DNA from: Noviherbaspirillum saxi | GTDB lineage: Bacteria > Pseudomonadota > Gammaproteobacteria > Burkholderiales > Burkholderiaceae_D | Reading direction: 5' to 3' | Assembly: GCF_003591035.1 (NCBI RefSeq) | Contig: NZ_QYUO01000001.1 | Coordinates: 2,418,001 to 2,482,000, forward strand | DNA: 64,000 bases | In this document: positions 50,438 to 60,259 of the stretch, piece by piece | Numbering within the stretch: the first letter of the stretch is position 1 | Layout: every line of letters begins with the position of its first letter | Notes under the pieces: generated by a model | Database searches by the model: none | The model's input: the letters and a program-made list of their open reading frames with translations, nothing else | What the model was told of the DNA's origin: nothing | Program-made: the position numbers and the translations under genes

Positions 50438-51097
50438 GTGCAAAACGACTCGACCGCATCGCGCGGCGTGCACACCATCGGCTCGCCACGGGTATGGAAC
50501 GAAGTATTGATCAATACCGGTACACCGGACCGCTCGCCGAACGCTTGCAGCAAATCGTAGTCGGTCGGATTCTGCGAACGGTTGATGGTCTGAATGCGGA
50601 CGGTGCCATCGACATGGCGCACCGCGGGAATCCTGTCTTCCTTTTCAGGACGGTTTCTTTCAGCACGATTTGCAGCGACGACGCGATATTCATGTGATGC
50701 CGGGTGAATTCTGCGCCGCGCTCGCGCACGGGTCCGAACAGTTCAGTCCATTGTGCCGGTCTGACTTCATATTCGCCGTCGCCGCGATAATGCAGGATGT
50801 CGTGAAACTGTTCGGCGAATACCGGTTTGCCCTAAGATGCCAGCGCCATTACCTTGTACTCATCGGAGGAATGCAGGAAACCCAGGTAGTCGGTGACATC
50901 TTCGTACAACAAGCCGAGCGAATGCGGCAGGTTGACTTGCTTGAGCCTGTGGTAGCGCCGATCCTGATAGTAGCCATAGCTCGTCGTCGCCATCTCGCCG
51001 CGACCATCCATTCCTCGGCAGCGGCGAGCACTTCACCATCACGTACCATGCTGGCAGAACAATCATGATAGGCAGCATTGATTCCAAGCGTATGCAC
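50438..51097 (-). pseudogene. Decayed carbamoyltransferase (NodU/CmcH family)
   Basis: Starts properly (GTG 51097 behind GGAGGA; HTLGINAAYHDCSASMV, then VLAAAEE). It continues after deletions and frame changes as QVNLPHSLGLLYEDVTDYLG and HSSDEYKVMALAS. There a TAG (50832-50834) replaces the usual Tyr codon before GKP. A last piece [18 protein letters not shown] follows another gap. About half of a ~570-residue enzyme is present; inactive. Confidence 0.85.
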
Positions 51098-51335
51098 AGT
51101 CTCCTCCGCAATGGACTTCAACAAAACGCGCCGGGTGACTCTACAGGCGCAGGTCACCGGCGCGAATGGCAGGCATCGTTTGGCACTGCTTAAGCAAGCG
51201 ATATACCCAAAGCTTGATAGAGGCACAAGCTCCTGGAAACCGCGCTGCCTTGTCGGAAAATCCTAGCGCCTTGCAGGGAAGGTATGCAGATACTGCAAGT
51301 AAGTTCTACAGGGCCATGTAAAAGCGGCAGCAGTA

Positions 51336-51665
51336 TTACCCGCCGCTGGCGCTCGCCGTCGGTGGCGAGGTTTTTTGGCTTTCCCCTTGTCCGGATTGTT
51401 GACGTTGTGCATGTCGCTTGTTGGAAATGTAAATGCACTCGCCGGCTACTGCGGTCAGGAACATGAAAAAATTGGTAAAGACAAACACCCAGTTATCAAC
51501 CAGATAGCTATAGATAGTAAAGCCGAAAGAGGCGGTCAGCTGCCCGATAAACAGCCACTTCGATACTCCCTCTACCCGTTTGGTACGCCATTGCGTATAC
51601 ACCTGCCTGGAAATCGTCGAAACGAGTACGAGCGAACTGATCCAGCCGACGATATCGGCATTCAT
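51336..51665 (-). CDS. SemiSWEET/PQ-loop membrane protein
   Basis: 109 residues with three transmembrane helices and the repeat pattern of SemiSWEET sugar transporters (DIVGWISSLVLVSTISRQVY, VEGVSKWLFIGQL). A single three-helix unit that works as a dimer. The polar C-terminal tail is extra. It lies among pseudogenes but looks intact. Confidence 0.82.
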   Translation of the reverse strand: MNADIVGWISSLVLVSTISRQVYTQWRTKRVEGVSKWLFIGQLTASFGFTIYSYLVDNWVFVFTNFFMFLTAVAGECIYISNKRHAQRQQSGQGESQKTSPPTASASGG

Positions 51666-51839
51666 TTATTTTCCTTTCACTGCGTTGATGATTCGCATTG
51701 CCAGCCGACTGTCCGCAATGCTCATGCCTGCCGATACGCAAAGCGCCGCTGAAGAGCTTTGCAATTTTCCAAAACGCATGGCGCGCGCCGGACGCACGCG
51801 CGGGATCGTCCGGCTCGAACTTGTCTCTGTCTCAGCGCA

Positions 51840-52382
51840 TCCCACGCGATTGGTGTGGTGCCGCAGGAAGCCTTGCTGTTCAACGACACCATTGCATTCA
51901 ATATCGGATACGGACGCACCGGCGCTTCCATGGATGACATCATCGCCGCAGCGAAGGCGGCGCATATCCACGACCTGATCGATTCGTTGCCGCAGAAATA
52001 CGAGACACCGGTTGGCGAACGCGGTGTCATGCTTTCGGGCGGTGAAAAGCAGCGCATCGCGTTGGCAAGAGCCATACTCAAGAACCCGCCTCTGCTGATC
52101 TTCGACGAAGCGACTTCGGCCCTCGATACCGCTTCCGAACAGGCGATTCAGCAAGAACTCGACCAGTTATCGGAAAACCGCACCACGCTGGTCATGGCCC
52201 ACCGCTTGTCGACTGTCGTCGACGCCACCGAAATCCTGGTGATCGAGCGCGGCCGCGTGATCGAGCGCGGTACACACGCCAGACTGCTGCAACAGGCCGG
52301 GGCCTACGCGCGCTTGTGGCAACTGCAGCAACGGGCCGAAGACGGTGAGCGCTTTGAGCAAGAAATGCATCCGGTAGCTTAA
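51840..52382 (+). pseudogene. C-terminal half of an ABC exporter ATPase
   Basis: Begins abruptly at [16 protein letters not shown] (Q-loop) and runs through the signature [14 protein letters not shown], Walker [13 protein letters not shown] and H-loop MAHRLSTV to a normal end. The membrane domain and Walker A are missing. It resembles MsbA/Atm1-type exporters. Upstream bases 51666-51840 may hold a minus-strand relic ending SIADSRLAMRIINAV, not identified. Confidence 0.85.
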
Positions 52383-52693
52383 GTCCATGGACCGATAGTC
52401 AGGATCACGCACGCCCGGATTCATCATGAGGTCATGTTCAACATTGATTATTGAGATCGTATTGCGTCACAAATAGACCGCGTGTGTATTCGGCCGATTT
52501 GCCTGCTCAATTTTTATCAACCGATTTAATTTATATACATGCATCAGTATTTTTGATACGCCTCAATTGATTGCTACGGAAGGGGAATTGCATGTTCTTC
52601 AATACGCTCAAGTGACGTATATGTATTTTTTTGCGCCGCGCAATCTTGATGTGTCCCCGCCACTCATTACCACGCTTTAGCAGGATTGTATCC
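52383..52693. other. AT-rich intergenic region
   Basis: Clearly lower G+C than its surroundings, especially 52500-52640, with no frame that looks coding. Probably contains the promoter of the GT2 gene. Confidence 0.5.
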
Positions 52694-53824
52694 ATGACGA
52701 AAATAATTGCATTTAACAAGCACCGGAAAGTCATTGCCGCCGACCATAGCGCACTCACGGCTCAGGCGGGCGTCGTCATGCGTCGGCGTAATACCTCCGC
52801 CGCAACGCCCATTGGGCTCGGCACGCATCATGCAGGCCGTGCGGTGGCAATTGCCGCCTCCATCGTGGTGCCGACACGGGGCCGTCCGCAGTTGCTGAAC
52901 CGGTGCCTGGCGAGCCTTGCGCTGCAGAGTTTCGATTCTGAGCGATTTGAAATCATCGTCGTGGACGACGGTCCGAGCGAGCAAACGCGCGACGTGGTCA
53001 GCGGCTGGGCCGCGCATAGCGGGGAAAAAGGCGGCCCGCTCGTTACCTATATTCCATCGATGGGGCCGCATGGACCGGCCGCCGCCCGCAATCACGGCTG
53101 GCGCGCCGCGCGCGGCGCGATCGTCGCATTCACCGACGACGACACCATTGCGCGCGCCGACTGGCTGCGCAATGGCATACAGGCATTCGCCGACGATGTG
53201 CATGCAGTCTGCGGCCGCGTCATCATGCCGCTGGAAGGCACGCCGACCGACTACGAACTCGATGCGAAGAACCTGGAAACCGCCGAGTTCGTTACCGCAA
53301 ACTGCTTCTGCCGCAGGAAGGTGCTGGAAGATCTGGGCGGCTTCGATGAACAGTTTCGTTTTGCATGGCGTGAAGATTCGGATCTGCATTTCCGGTTGCT
53401 GGACTACCATGCCAATATCGTGCGCGAACCGAATGCGGTCATGATGCATCCGGTCCGCCCCGCAGGCTGGGGCGTCAGTCTGCGGCAGGTGAAGAAGGTG
53501 CAGTTCGACGCGCTGCTCTACAAGAAGCATCCCAAGCTATACCGCCGCAAGATCCGCGCACGGCCGCGCTGGGATTTTTATCTGACCGTCGTCGCGTTGA
53601 CCACGATGCTGCTGTCGCTGCTTGGCGGTGCGGCCGGGCTAGGCGTGCTGTCTGGCCTGATATGGATTTTCATGACCGGCCGATTCTGTTTCCAGCGCTT
53701 GCAGAAGACTTCCAAGGCACCGGGCCACATACTGGAAATGGTCGTCACCTCGATGCTGATACCGCCAATGGCGGTATTCTGGCGCGCGGTGGGCGCGGTC
53801 CGCTATAAGGTGGGATTCCTGTAG
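52694..53824 (+). CDS. Family 2 glycosyltransferase
   Basis: 376 residues from ATG 52694. GT-A domain: IVVPTRGRPQLLNRCLASL, IIVVDDGPSE, AFTDDDTI (the DxD) and WREDSDLHFRL. Two hydrophobic C-terminal stretches (FYLTVVALTTMLLSLLGG and VLSGLIWIFM) anchor it to the membrane. The only intact glycosyltransferase of the ruined cluster; probably makes part of a cell-surface glycan. Confidence 0.9.
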   Translation: MTKIIAFNKHRKVIAADHSALTAQAGVVMRRRNTSAATPIGLGTHHAGRAVAIAASIVVPTRGRPQLLNRCLASLALQSFDSERFEIIVVDDGPSEQTRDVVSGWAAHSGEKGGPLVTYIPSMGPHGPAAARNHGWRAARGAIVAFTDDDTIARADWLRNGIQAFADDVHAVCGRVIMPLEGTPTDYELDAKNLETAEFVTANCFCRRKVLEDLGGFDEQFRFAWREDSDLHFRLLDYHANIVREPNAVMMHPVRPAGWGVSLRQVKKVQFDALLYKKHPKLYRRKIRARPRWDFYLTVVALTTMLLSLLGGAAGLGVLSGLIWIFMTGRFCFQRLQKTSKAPGHILEMVVTSMLIPPMAVFWRAVGAVRYKVGFL

Positions 53825-53905
53825 CAGGTCGCAGCTCTGCGCAGTGTCGGCTCCCTGTCCGGCCTGCGCCGTCCGCCTGCAGCGTCCCAACCTCGAACCG
53901 GTATC

Positions 53906-54405
53906 TTGACCCTGCAGCGACGACTGAAGATCCTCACCTGGCATACGCATGGCAGTTATCTTTACTACCTGACCCAGGCTCCGCATGATTTCTATGCAAA
54001 GCCTATATCGAGCACGACACGCCGCGCGAACATCCGACCGATATGTGGCATCCGGTCGATGAACCGAATATCCTGCTGGTACATATCACGCACTTCAATG
54101 CACTGATGTGGGACAGCGGCCGGACCCCGACGCGGGTTGTCGAGCATGGCGTGATCGTGCCGCCGGATGTCTCGTACCGTGGCGAGCTCGACCGTGCGCA
54201 GTTGCCGGCATTCGCCGCGCGGTACCGTTTCTTTTTCAATCCGATTCGCTATACCAGCCTGGGACTGGCCGTCATCGAGGCAATGATAATAGGCATGCCG
54301 ATCGTCGCGCTTGCCACGACCGAGATGGCCACGGTGATCGACAACACAGGCAATCTCTTTGCGGAAAGGACAGCATGCAAGTCGGCGCTGCTATTTCTAA
54401 CTTAG
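53906..54405 (+). pseudogene. Decayed GT4-type glycosyltransferase
   Basis: N-terminal piece LKILTWHTHGSYLYYLTQAP is followed by a frame change and loss of sequence, then DMWHPVDEPNILLVHITHFN, RTPTRVVEHGVIVPPDVSY and RFFFNPIRYTSLGLAVIEAM. The end is also lost after DNTGNLFAE. Non-functional. Confidence 0.84.
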
Positions 54406-54696
54406 CGTATAGAACACCAGCCGTGAATGCGCCGCGTCGAAGTACAACGCATTCCACGGCAGCGCGATGACCGCGCCCTGTTCCTTGCGGGCCAGGACCA
54501 CATAGCGCAACTGGTGACTCGCTGCTTCGACCACCAGATGATCGACATGGCCGATTTCTTCGCCGTCGGCACTTACCACCGCGCAGCCAGACAGCAAGTC
54601 GGCGGTGCTGGAATCGGCTGCGGAGAGACGCTTGAATCGTGGAGGGCCGAGACGCCGCTGCCCACCCGGTTGACGGTCGCCGAAAATACGCTGCAT
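54397..54696 (-). CDS. PRC-barrel domain protein
   Basis: 99 residues from ATG 54696 behind GAGGAGC. One PRC barrel (LLSGCAVVSADGEEIGHVDH, VVLARKEQGAVIALPW). Cytoplasmic by lack of a signal. Its end overlaps the end of the GT4 relic. First of three PRC-barrel genes in this region. Confidence 0.8.
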   Translation of the reverse strand: MQRIFGDRQPGGQRRLGPPRFKRLSAADSSTADLLSGCAVVSADGEEIGHVDHLVVEAASHQLRYVVLARKEQGAVIALPWNALYFDAAHSRLVFYTLS

Positions 54697-54718
54697 GCCC
54701 TGCTCCTCTCGACAAGAT

Positions 54719-55543
54719 TTATGATTGGTGTACCGGACCATCGGACCAGCTGATCCGGCGCGACCCCGCTGCTCCCAACGCGCCACCGCCAATGCCGATG
54801 GCCAGCGCCAGTGTGACCGCCAGGAACACAATCCAGGCGGCCGTGCCGGCGCTCTGCATTGCGTTCTCCACTTTTGCCTTGCCTTGCGGCGAAGCGGCTG
54901 CTGACGATCCCGCCATGATCAATGCCTGGTCGACGATCGTTTCCGCCCTTGTCGGCTCCACACCCATGGTGCCGGTGACCAGCTGAATCGCCTGATCGCG
55001 CTGACCGGCCTGCAGATATTGCTGCAGCTGACTCATCGTCTGCGGATTGACGCGGCCGCCCTGTGCGCGCATCAATGCGGTGAGCGGCGCCTCGCCATTT
55101 GCCGTAGCCACTCTTGCCAGCTGACTCATATTGCTGAAAACACCGCTCACCAAAGTACCGCCCACCGTGGTTGCGAGGATCGCAAACATGATGGTCGTGA
55201 CAGCCCAGGACACCGCGCCGTGCAGTACGCCGTCGGCCCTGCGCTTCAGTCCGGACATCCGTGCGGCAACGTAGCCTCCGAAAAACGCGGCAACCAGCAT
55301 GCTGACACCGGCCCAGATCAGAGGTCCCATGCCGAGCGTCTCGCCCGCGCCCACATCGATCGATGACAGCCCGGTCGCGATACCTAGCAGCGTGAGCGCC
55401 AGCTGTATCGAAATGCCGACCGCCACACCGGCCAGGACCGCGCCCCAGCGTATTGCAGGGAGTACCGGGCGGCGCACGCCATAACCGACATCGACCTGGC
55501 CCATCGTTTCTCCGTGGGGCGGGTGCGGTTCGTTGATTGCCAT
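54719..55543 (-). CDS. Multi-pass membrane protein
   Basis: About 274 residues from ATG 55543 behind AAGGAGAG. Four hydrophobic helices: near 34-60 (GAVLAGVAVGISIQLALTLL), 75-95, 115-135 and a last one (WIVFLAVTLALAIGIGGGAL). The loop with AGQRDQAIQLVTGTMGV is soluble. A conserved hypothetical of Burkholderiales; function unknown. Confidence 0.75.
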   Translation of the reverse strand: MAINEPHPPHGETMGQVDVGYGVRRPVLPAIRWGAVLAGVAVGISIQLALTLLGIATGLSSIDVGAGETLGMGPLIWAGVSMLVAAFFGGYVAARMSGLKRRADGVLHGAVSWAVTTIMFAILATTVGGTLVSGVFSNMSQLARVATANGEAPLTALMRAQGGRVNPQTMSQLQQYLQAGQRDQAIQLVTGTMGVEPTRAETIVDQALIMAGSSAAASPQGKAKVENAMQSAGTAAWIVFLAVTLALAIGIGGGALGAAGSRRISWSDGPVHQS

Positions 55544-55631
55544 TTTTTCTCTCCTTATCGATGGAAAACGCAACAACCATGCCTGTGCCATGACGCATGC
55601 CATACGCATTCATTGCGATGCGTTCCGATGA

Positions 55632-56462
55632 TCATCGACCGACAGTCGGCGCAGCCGAGGGGGCTTCTTCTACGGTGTCGATCGCCTGCTTCATACGACG
55701 CAGAAATTCACGGCGCACGCGCCACTGTTTTGCCGGCTGGACCTTGAGGCGGCAGCGCACCGCGATTGTGGCGTCCTCCACCTTTTCGACCCCGGCGATG
55801 TCGATGTCATCGAGGATCATCGGACCGAGTTGGGGATCCTGGCGCATGTCGGCGTCGACCTTGTGCATCAGATCGAATACCCTGCCCAGGTCGTCCTGAC
55901 GCTTGACGTTCATATCGATCACCGCATACGAGTAATCGCGACTGCGATTGGTCACTACGGTGATCATGCTGTTGGGAATGAAATGCACGCTGCCGTCATA
56001 ATCGCGGATGCGGATATGACGCAGGGTGACGCGTTCGACGTGGCCGTTCTTGCCGGCCGCTTCGATGATGTCGCCTTCGCTGACCTGATGCTCAATCAGC
56101 AGAAAGAGTCCGGTGAAGAAATCCTTGACCAGACTCTGCGCGCCGAAGCCGACTGCGATGCCGGCCACGCCGGCCGTGGCAAGGATAGGGGTGATCGAGA
56201 TACCGATCAGTCCTAGCGTGAGCATGATGGTTACGCCGACAATGACGATATTGGCGGTGTACCGAAACACATTCATCAGGGTTTCTATGCGGCGGGCGTC
56301 GCGTATCTTGTCCGCATGTCTGAGAAGGTGGGTGTGCAGGAGTTTCAGCACGCGCCGTATCAGGCGCAGCGCCACCCAGGCGAGCACCCACACCAGCAGC
56401 ATGTTGAACCATGGGCGAACGACATCCACCCATTGCTTCATGGTATCCGGATCGATTGTCAT
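55632..56462 (-). CDS. MscS-family mechanosensitive channel
   Basis: 276 residues from ATG 56462. Membrane helices, then the pore helix region GVAGIAVGFGAQSLVKDFFTG, followed by the beta domain (GDIIEAAGKNGHVERVTLRH, FIPNSMI) and the alpha/beta C-domain. It releases solutes on hypo-osmotic shock. Close in size to E. coli MscS (286). Confidence 0.92.
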   Translation of the reverse strand: MTIDPDTMKQWVDVVRPWFNMLLVWVLAWVALRLIRRVLKLLHTHLLRHADKIRDARRIETLMNVFRYTANIVIVGVTIMLTLGLIGISITPILATAGVAGIAVGFGAQSLVKDFFTGLFLLIEHQVSEGDIIEAAGKNGHVERVTLRHIRIRDYDGSVHFIPNSMITVVTNRSRDYSYAVIDMNVKRQDDLGRVFDLMHKVDADMRQDPQLGPMILDDIDIAGVEKVEDATIAVRCRLKVQPAKQWRVRREFLRRMKQAIDTVEEAPSAAPTVGR

Positions 56463-56674
56463 AGTCTGGAAAGAAGTAATACATGAAGCGCCGGCATCGC
56501 ATCTGCGCTTCATTCATGTGGACCGGCCGGAAAGTTGTTGGTCTGGCGACCTTCCGGAAGGTCCTGCTCCCCTTTATTACCATGCCGCGCACCGCAAGAG
56601 AAGGGATTCCGGGTGGATTCCCGTTCTCATCCGTACAATCCTCCAGGACGTGCGGGCGTACCAAGGGCATCAAT

Positions 56675-57178
56675 TTAACGGAAGCGTTCGACAATCACGC
56701 CGTTCTCCAGACGAACGCGTTCACCGACTTGCACTCCGGGTTGCACATCCTGCGACAGGGTCTGTATCGATCCATTGTCCATGCGCACCGCGACCCGATA
56801 CGATTGGGCGGTTCCGGCGGTACGGGAATTGTTTTCCATGGCTCTGCCCGCCAATGCGCCGCCGGCCACACCGGCGACTGTCGCTGCAGTACGGCCGCTA
56901 CCGCTGCCGACCTGATTGCCGAGCACGCCCCCAACCACCGCACCGGCTACCGTACCTACGCCGACACCGCCCGACGCCTGCTGCGCGGGAATCACATCGA
57001 TCGCTTGTACCACGCCGAAACCGGTAGCGCTGCTGGACGTGGTCATAGGGACCGAACTGCTGGTAGTCGTCACCGGGATAGAGCTCGTGCTCGATGTTGT
57101 TCTCGGATTGCTGCCGCAAGCGGCCAGCATGATTGCTGCCGCGACCGCGGCCGCAATCTTCGTTTTCTGCATCCACAT
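56675..57178 (-). CDS. Glycine-zipper 2TM lipoprotein (SlyB-like)
   Basis: 167 residues from ATG 57178 with AAGGAG upstream. Lipobox LAAC after AAAVAAAIMLAAC; Ser/Thr linker; glycine zipper VGTVAGAVVGGVLGNQVGSG and AGVAGGALAGRAME; C-terminal beta part with RVRLENGVIVERF. Outer-membrane stress lipoprotein type. Confidence 0.9.
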   Translation of the reverse strand: MWMQKTKIAAAVAAAIMLAACGSNPRTTSSTSSIPVTTTSSSVPMTTSSSATGFGVVQAIDVIPAQQASGGVGVGTVAGAVVGGVLGNQVGSGSGRTAATVAGVAGGALAGRAMENNSRTAGTAQSYRVAVRMDNGSIQTLSQDVQPGVQVGERVRLENGVIVERFR

Positions 57179-57579
57179 ATTGATCTCCTTATTGATAGAT
57201 AGCGATTCCGGCACTTCAGAGCTTTCGGCAAGAAATGATTGTCTGGACAGTACCGGCCCCAGAATCGGGAAACATGCACTTCCTGTGCCAGATCGCAAGA
57301 CGGTATCGTTGCGCGCGACAGTAATGTGAACTCATGGAACCGTCCTGCAGTTGCAGACATGCGCCATTTATACAAACTATGTTTCGCAGTTTTTACATTG
57401 TTGAGAAGTTATTACCCACATAAATTGCATTCCGCAAATTTCCGGATGACAGGCGGCGGCGCGCGCGGGCTTGATTACACCGCCCATGATGAGCACATCC
57501 ACGGGCACCATTAGGTACATGGTTCGCTTATTCACCCCCGGTCCTGTCCGTCTCTCTGCCACTTAAAACTTCCATCGTC
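57179..57579. other. Intergenic, no supported gene
   Basis: No convincing frame. The segment lies between the lipoprotein promoter side and the start of a GT4 relic, and may hold further decayed sequence. Confidence 0.5.
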
Positions 57580-57797
57580 ATGCGAAAAATTGCCCTTATC
57601 AGCGAGCATGCCTCTCCCTTGGCCCAACTCGGTGGTACCGATAGTGGTGGGCAACACGTTTACGTAGGTCACGTGACGAGTTCGTTGTGTTGCAACTGGG
57701 GCGCATGGTACCGCGCAAGGGCGTCGACAACGTCATTCGCGCGGCCGCCATCCTACGCCATCAATATCAGGTGCCGGTACGCCTGCTGGTGAAGTGA
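57580..57797 (+). pseudogene. Decayed GT4 glycosyltransferase with central deletion
   Basis: Starts intact (MRKIALISEHASPLAQLGGT, then DSGGQHVYV), loses the middle of the gene, and resumes one frame over with FVVLQLGRMVPRKGVDNVIR before ending at 57797. About 70 of an expected ~430 residues remain. Confidence 0.86.
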
Positions 57798-57905
57798 GCA
57801 TGCGCAGCTGACCCGGCCTTATTGCAGACCGATCCCGGTTGTATCAACAACGGCTATGCCGATACGGCGTAGCCTCAATCCATGCCCACCTTTACGGAGA
57901 GGGAG

Positions 57906-58221
57906 TTGAGCAACGTTCAAGTATCCAGCTATATAGCAGACCCAACCGAAGCGAAGCAGCTAGCGGGCAAGACCATTCTCGTCACCGGTAGCGCCAGCGG
58001 CCTCGGCGCCGCGCTGTGCGATGTGCTGTCTTCGGCCGGCGCAAACATCGTGGTCGGCGACCTGAATCTCGACAAGGCGCAAACGGTGGCATCGCTGCTT
58101 GAAGAAGCCGGCGGCAAGACGTATGAATGTCGCCAAGGCCATCAAGTCGGTGCTGCTGCCGGAACAGACCGTGATTCCAGAAGTGATGGTGTTGCCGATG
58201 CAGGAGTCGTCATGGCCGTGA
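57906..58221 (+). pseudogene. Decayed short-chain dehydrogenase with central deletion
   Basis: The Rossmann start is intact (LAGKTILVTGSASGLGAALC, GDLNLDKAQTVA). After GGKTY the frame shifts and only the extreme C-terminus follows (AIKSVLLPEQTVIPEVMVLP, ending SSWP). The catalytic Ser-Tyr-Lys region is missing. Confidence 0.86.
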
Positions 58222-58287
58222 AAGGATTCAATGCGGGATTGAAGACCAAATGAAATCCTCCATGCAGCCCCGACAACTTAAGTGATC

Positions 58288-58953
58288 ATGCGCGCAATTT
58301 TCCTCGACAAAGACGGCACCCTGGTGGAAAACGTTCCCTACAACGTCAATCCAGGCCTCATCGAACTCAGCTGGCACGCGGGCCAGGCCCTACAGTTGCT
58401 TCAGCACATGGGATTCGCCCTGTTCGTCGTTACCAACCAGTCCGGCGTGGCCAAGGGCCTGTTCACCGAGGCCGCGCTTGATCCCGTACATGAACGCCTG
58501 TCCGAATTGCTGGCGCAATACGGGGTCACCCTCAGCGGTTTCTATTACTGTCCGCATAGCCCCGACGGCGTCGTCAGCCGATACGCCGTTCCCTGCACTT
58601 GCCGCAAACCTATGCCGGGCATGTTGTATCGCGCCGCCCGCGAACGCGAGATCGACCTGTCGCAGTCGTGGATGATCGGCGACATCCTGCACGATGTCGA
58701 AGCGGGCCGCCGCGCCGGGTGCAGAACAGTGCTGATCGATAACGGCAATGAAACCGAATGGAATGAATCGCCGCTACGCACGCCGGATTTGAAGGCGCCC
58801 GACCTGTATGCCGCCGCAAGCATGATTGCTGCCGTCGAAAACGACAGCGCCATGGACGATGCGGTCGAAGACCTTGGCAGCATGGGCAATCCGGCAGCAT
58901 CAGGTGGACTTGGACCGCCTGACGCAGTCGGCAGTGGCAACCAGCAGATCTGA
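58288..58953 (+). CDS. gmhB: HAD-IIIA phosphatase, GmhB-like
   Basis: About 221 residues from ATG 58288 (MRAIFLDKDGTLVENVPYN). DxD nucleophile motif, FVVTNQSG, a zinc loop CPHSPDGVVSRYAVPCTCRK and MIGDILHDVEAG. GmhB removes the 7-phosphate of heptose 1,7-bisphosphate for ADP-heptose synthesis. The C-terminal ~40 residues past AAVEND are extra and may be read-through into a decayed neighbour. Intact among pseudogenes. Confidence 0.88.
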   Translation: MRAIFLDKDGTLVENVPYNVNPGLIELSWHAGQALQLLQHMGFALFVVTNQSGVAKGLFTEAALDPVHERLSELLAQYGVTLSGFYYCPHSPDGVVSRYAVPCTCRKPMPGMLYRAAREREIDLSQSWMIGDILHDVEAGRRAGCRTVLIDNGNETEWNESPLRTPDLKAPDLYAAASMIAAVENDSAMDDAVEDLGSMGNPAASGGLGPPDAVGSGNQQI

Positions 58954-58985
58954 ATATATGTTTTTGCATCAATGGATTTTGATCA

Positions 58986-59364
58986 ATGACCATGAAGCCC
59001 TGGCATCACGTCCGCCGTATCCTGTGCATCCGCCTGGATTACCTGGGCGATGTCCTCATGAGCACGCCTGCCATACGCGCCCTGAAACAGTCCCACCCGG
59101 GAAGTCACGTCACGCTGCTCACATCGTCCAGCGGCGCGGCCGCGGCGCGCCATGTGCCCGAGATCGACGGCAAGCCGTGTGCTGTTCCAGGATGTGCCAT
59201 GCAAGTTCTGCTACAAGAGCGTTTGTCCTCAGGGACATCATCATTGCCTGCACGAAGTTTCGCCCCAGCGTGTCGTCGATGCCGCACTGGAACTGCTGCA
59301 CTTGCCTTTCTCCCTGCGAAAGGCGGAGTCCGCTGGTATTGACCCGCTTTTGCAATCGCATTGA
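58986..59364 (+). pseudogene. Decayed GT9 (heptosyltransferase-like) with central deletion
   Basis: N-terminus HVRRILCIRLDYLGDVLMST with PAIRALKQSHPG is typical of GT9. Sequence after ARHVPEIDG is lost and the frame shifts to VPCKFCYKSVCPQGHHHCL and RVVDAALELL, the Cys-rich end of the family. About 300 residues are gone. Confidence 0.85.
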
Positions 59365-59557
59365 TTTCGCTGGCTGTACCTTTTACAGCCGATTGCAAAA
59401 AACGAAATCGCTGGGTGTTCCCCGATCTCCTTTCCACCTTTGGTCCTGCCGCACCACCGCTTGCGCAGCATGGCATGTTCTTTAGTTCTTGCCGTGCGGA
59501 AGCTTGGCACAGAGCTTGCGATATCGGCACCACGTAGCCAACGATAAGGAGATTTCC

Positions 59558-60160
59558 ATGCCACGTAATGCGACTTCCAAAAGTGCTTCCAAGTCTGGGA
59601 AGACCGCGCCTCGCGGCCCGGCCAAGGCTTCCACAAACAATGCGATCAAACTGCTTACCGAAGACCACAAGAAAGTAAAGGAGCTCTTCGATGAATTTGA
59701 AAAAATGAAAAGCAAGGGTTATGAAGACAATGATGCAAGGCAATTGATTGTTGAAACCGTTTGTACAGCGTTGACGATACACGCGCAGATCGAGGAAGAA
59801 ATTTTTTACCCGGCTGCACGCGATGCGATCGATGACATAGATCTGCTGGATGAAGCCGAAGTCGAGCATGCTTCCGCCAAACAACTGATCAGCGAACTGT
59901 CCGCAATGCAGCCTGGCGATGAACTGTATGACGCAAAATTCACTGTCCTCGGCGAGTACGTAAAACACCACATCGAAGAGGAAGAAAAGGAGTTATTTCC
60001 AAAAGTGAAGAAGTCCGGGGTGGACCTCGATGAGTTGGGCGAGGAACTGCAGCAGCGCAAGCTCGAACTGCGCGATGAACTTGGCATTCCTGCCGATGAT
60101 GAAGAAATCGACGATGAGGAAAAAAGCAGCAAATCGACCTCACGCAAGAACGTGCATTAA
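59558..60160 (+). CDS. Hemerythrin HHE-domain protein
   Basis: 200 residues from ATG 59558 behind AAGGAG. A basic Ser/Lys/Ala N-terminal tail; HHE metal ligands in LTEDHKKV, HAQIEEEIFYP, EVEHASAKQL and VKHHIEEEEKELFP; an acidic C-terminal tail. Non-heme di-iron protein, probably for oxidative or nitrosative stress. Confidence 0.9.
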   Translation: MPRNATSKSASKSGKTAPRGPAKASTNNAIKLLTEDHKKVKELFDEFEKMKSKGYEDNDARQLIVETVCTALTIHAQIEEEIFYPAARDAIDDIDLLDEAEVEHASAKQLISELSAMQPGDELYDAKFTVLGEYVKHHIEEEEKELFPKVKKSGVDLDELGEELQQRKLELRDELGIPADDEEIDDEEKSSKSTSRKNVH

Positions 60161-60259
60161 CTAATGCATCAAGGCGGCCCCTGGCATTGCGCGGCGGCCG
60201 CCCGAATCAGGCATTGATAGCCGGGCCTGCACGCGGCAGCAGCTGTCGATAGTTCCCCG

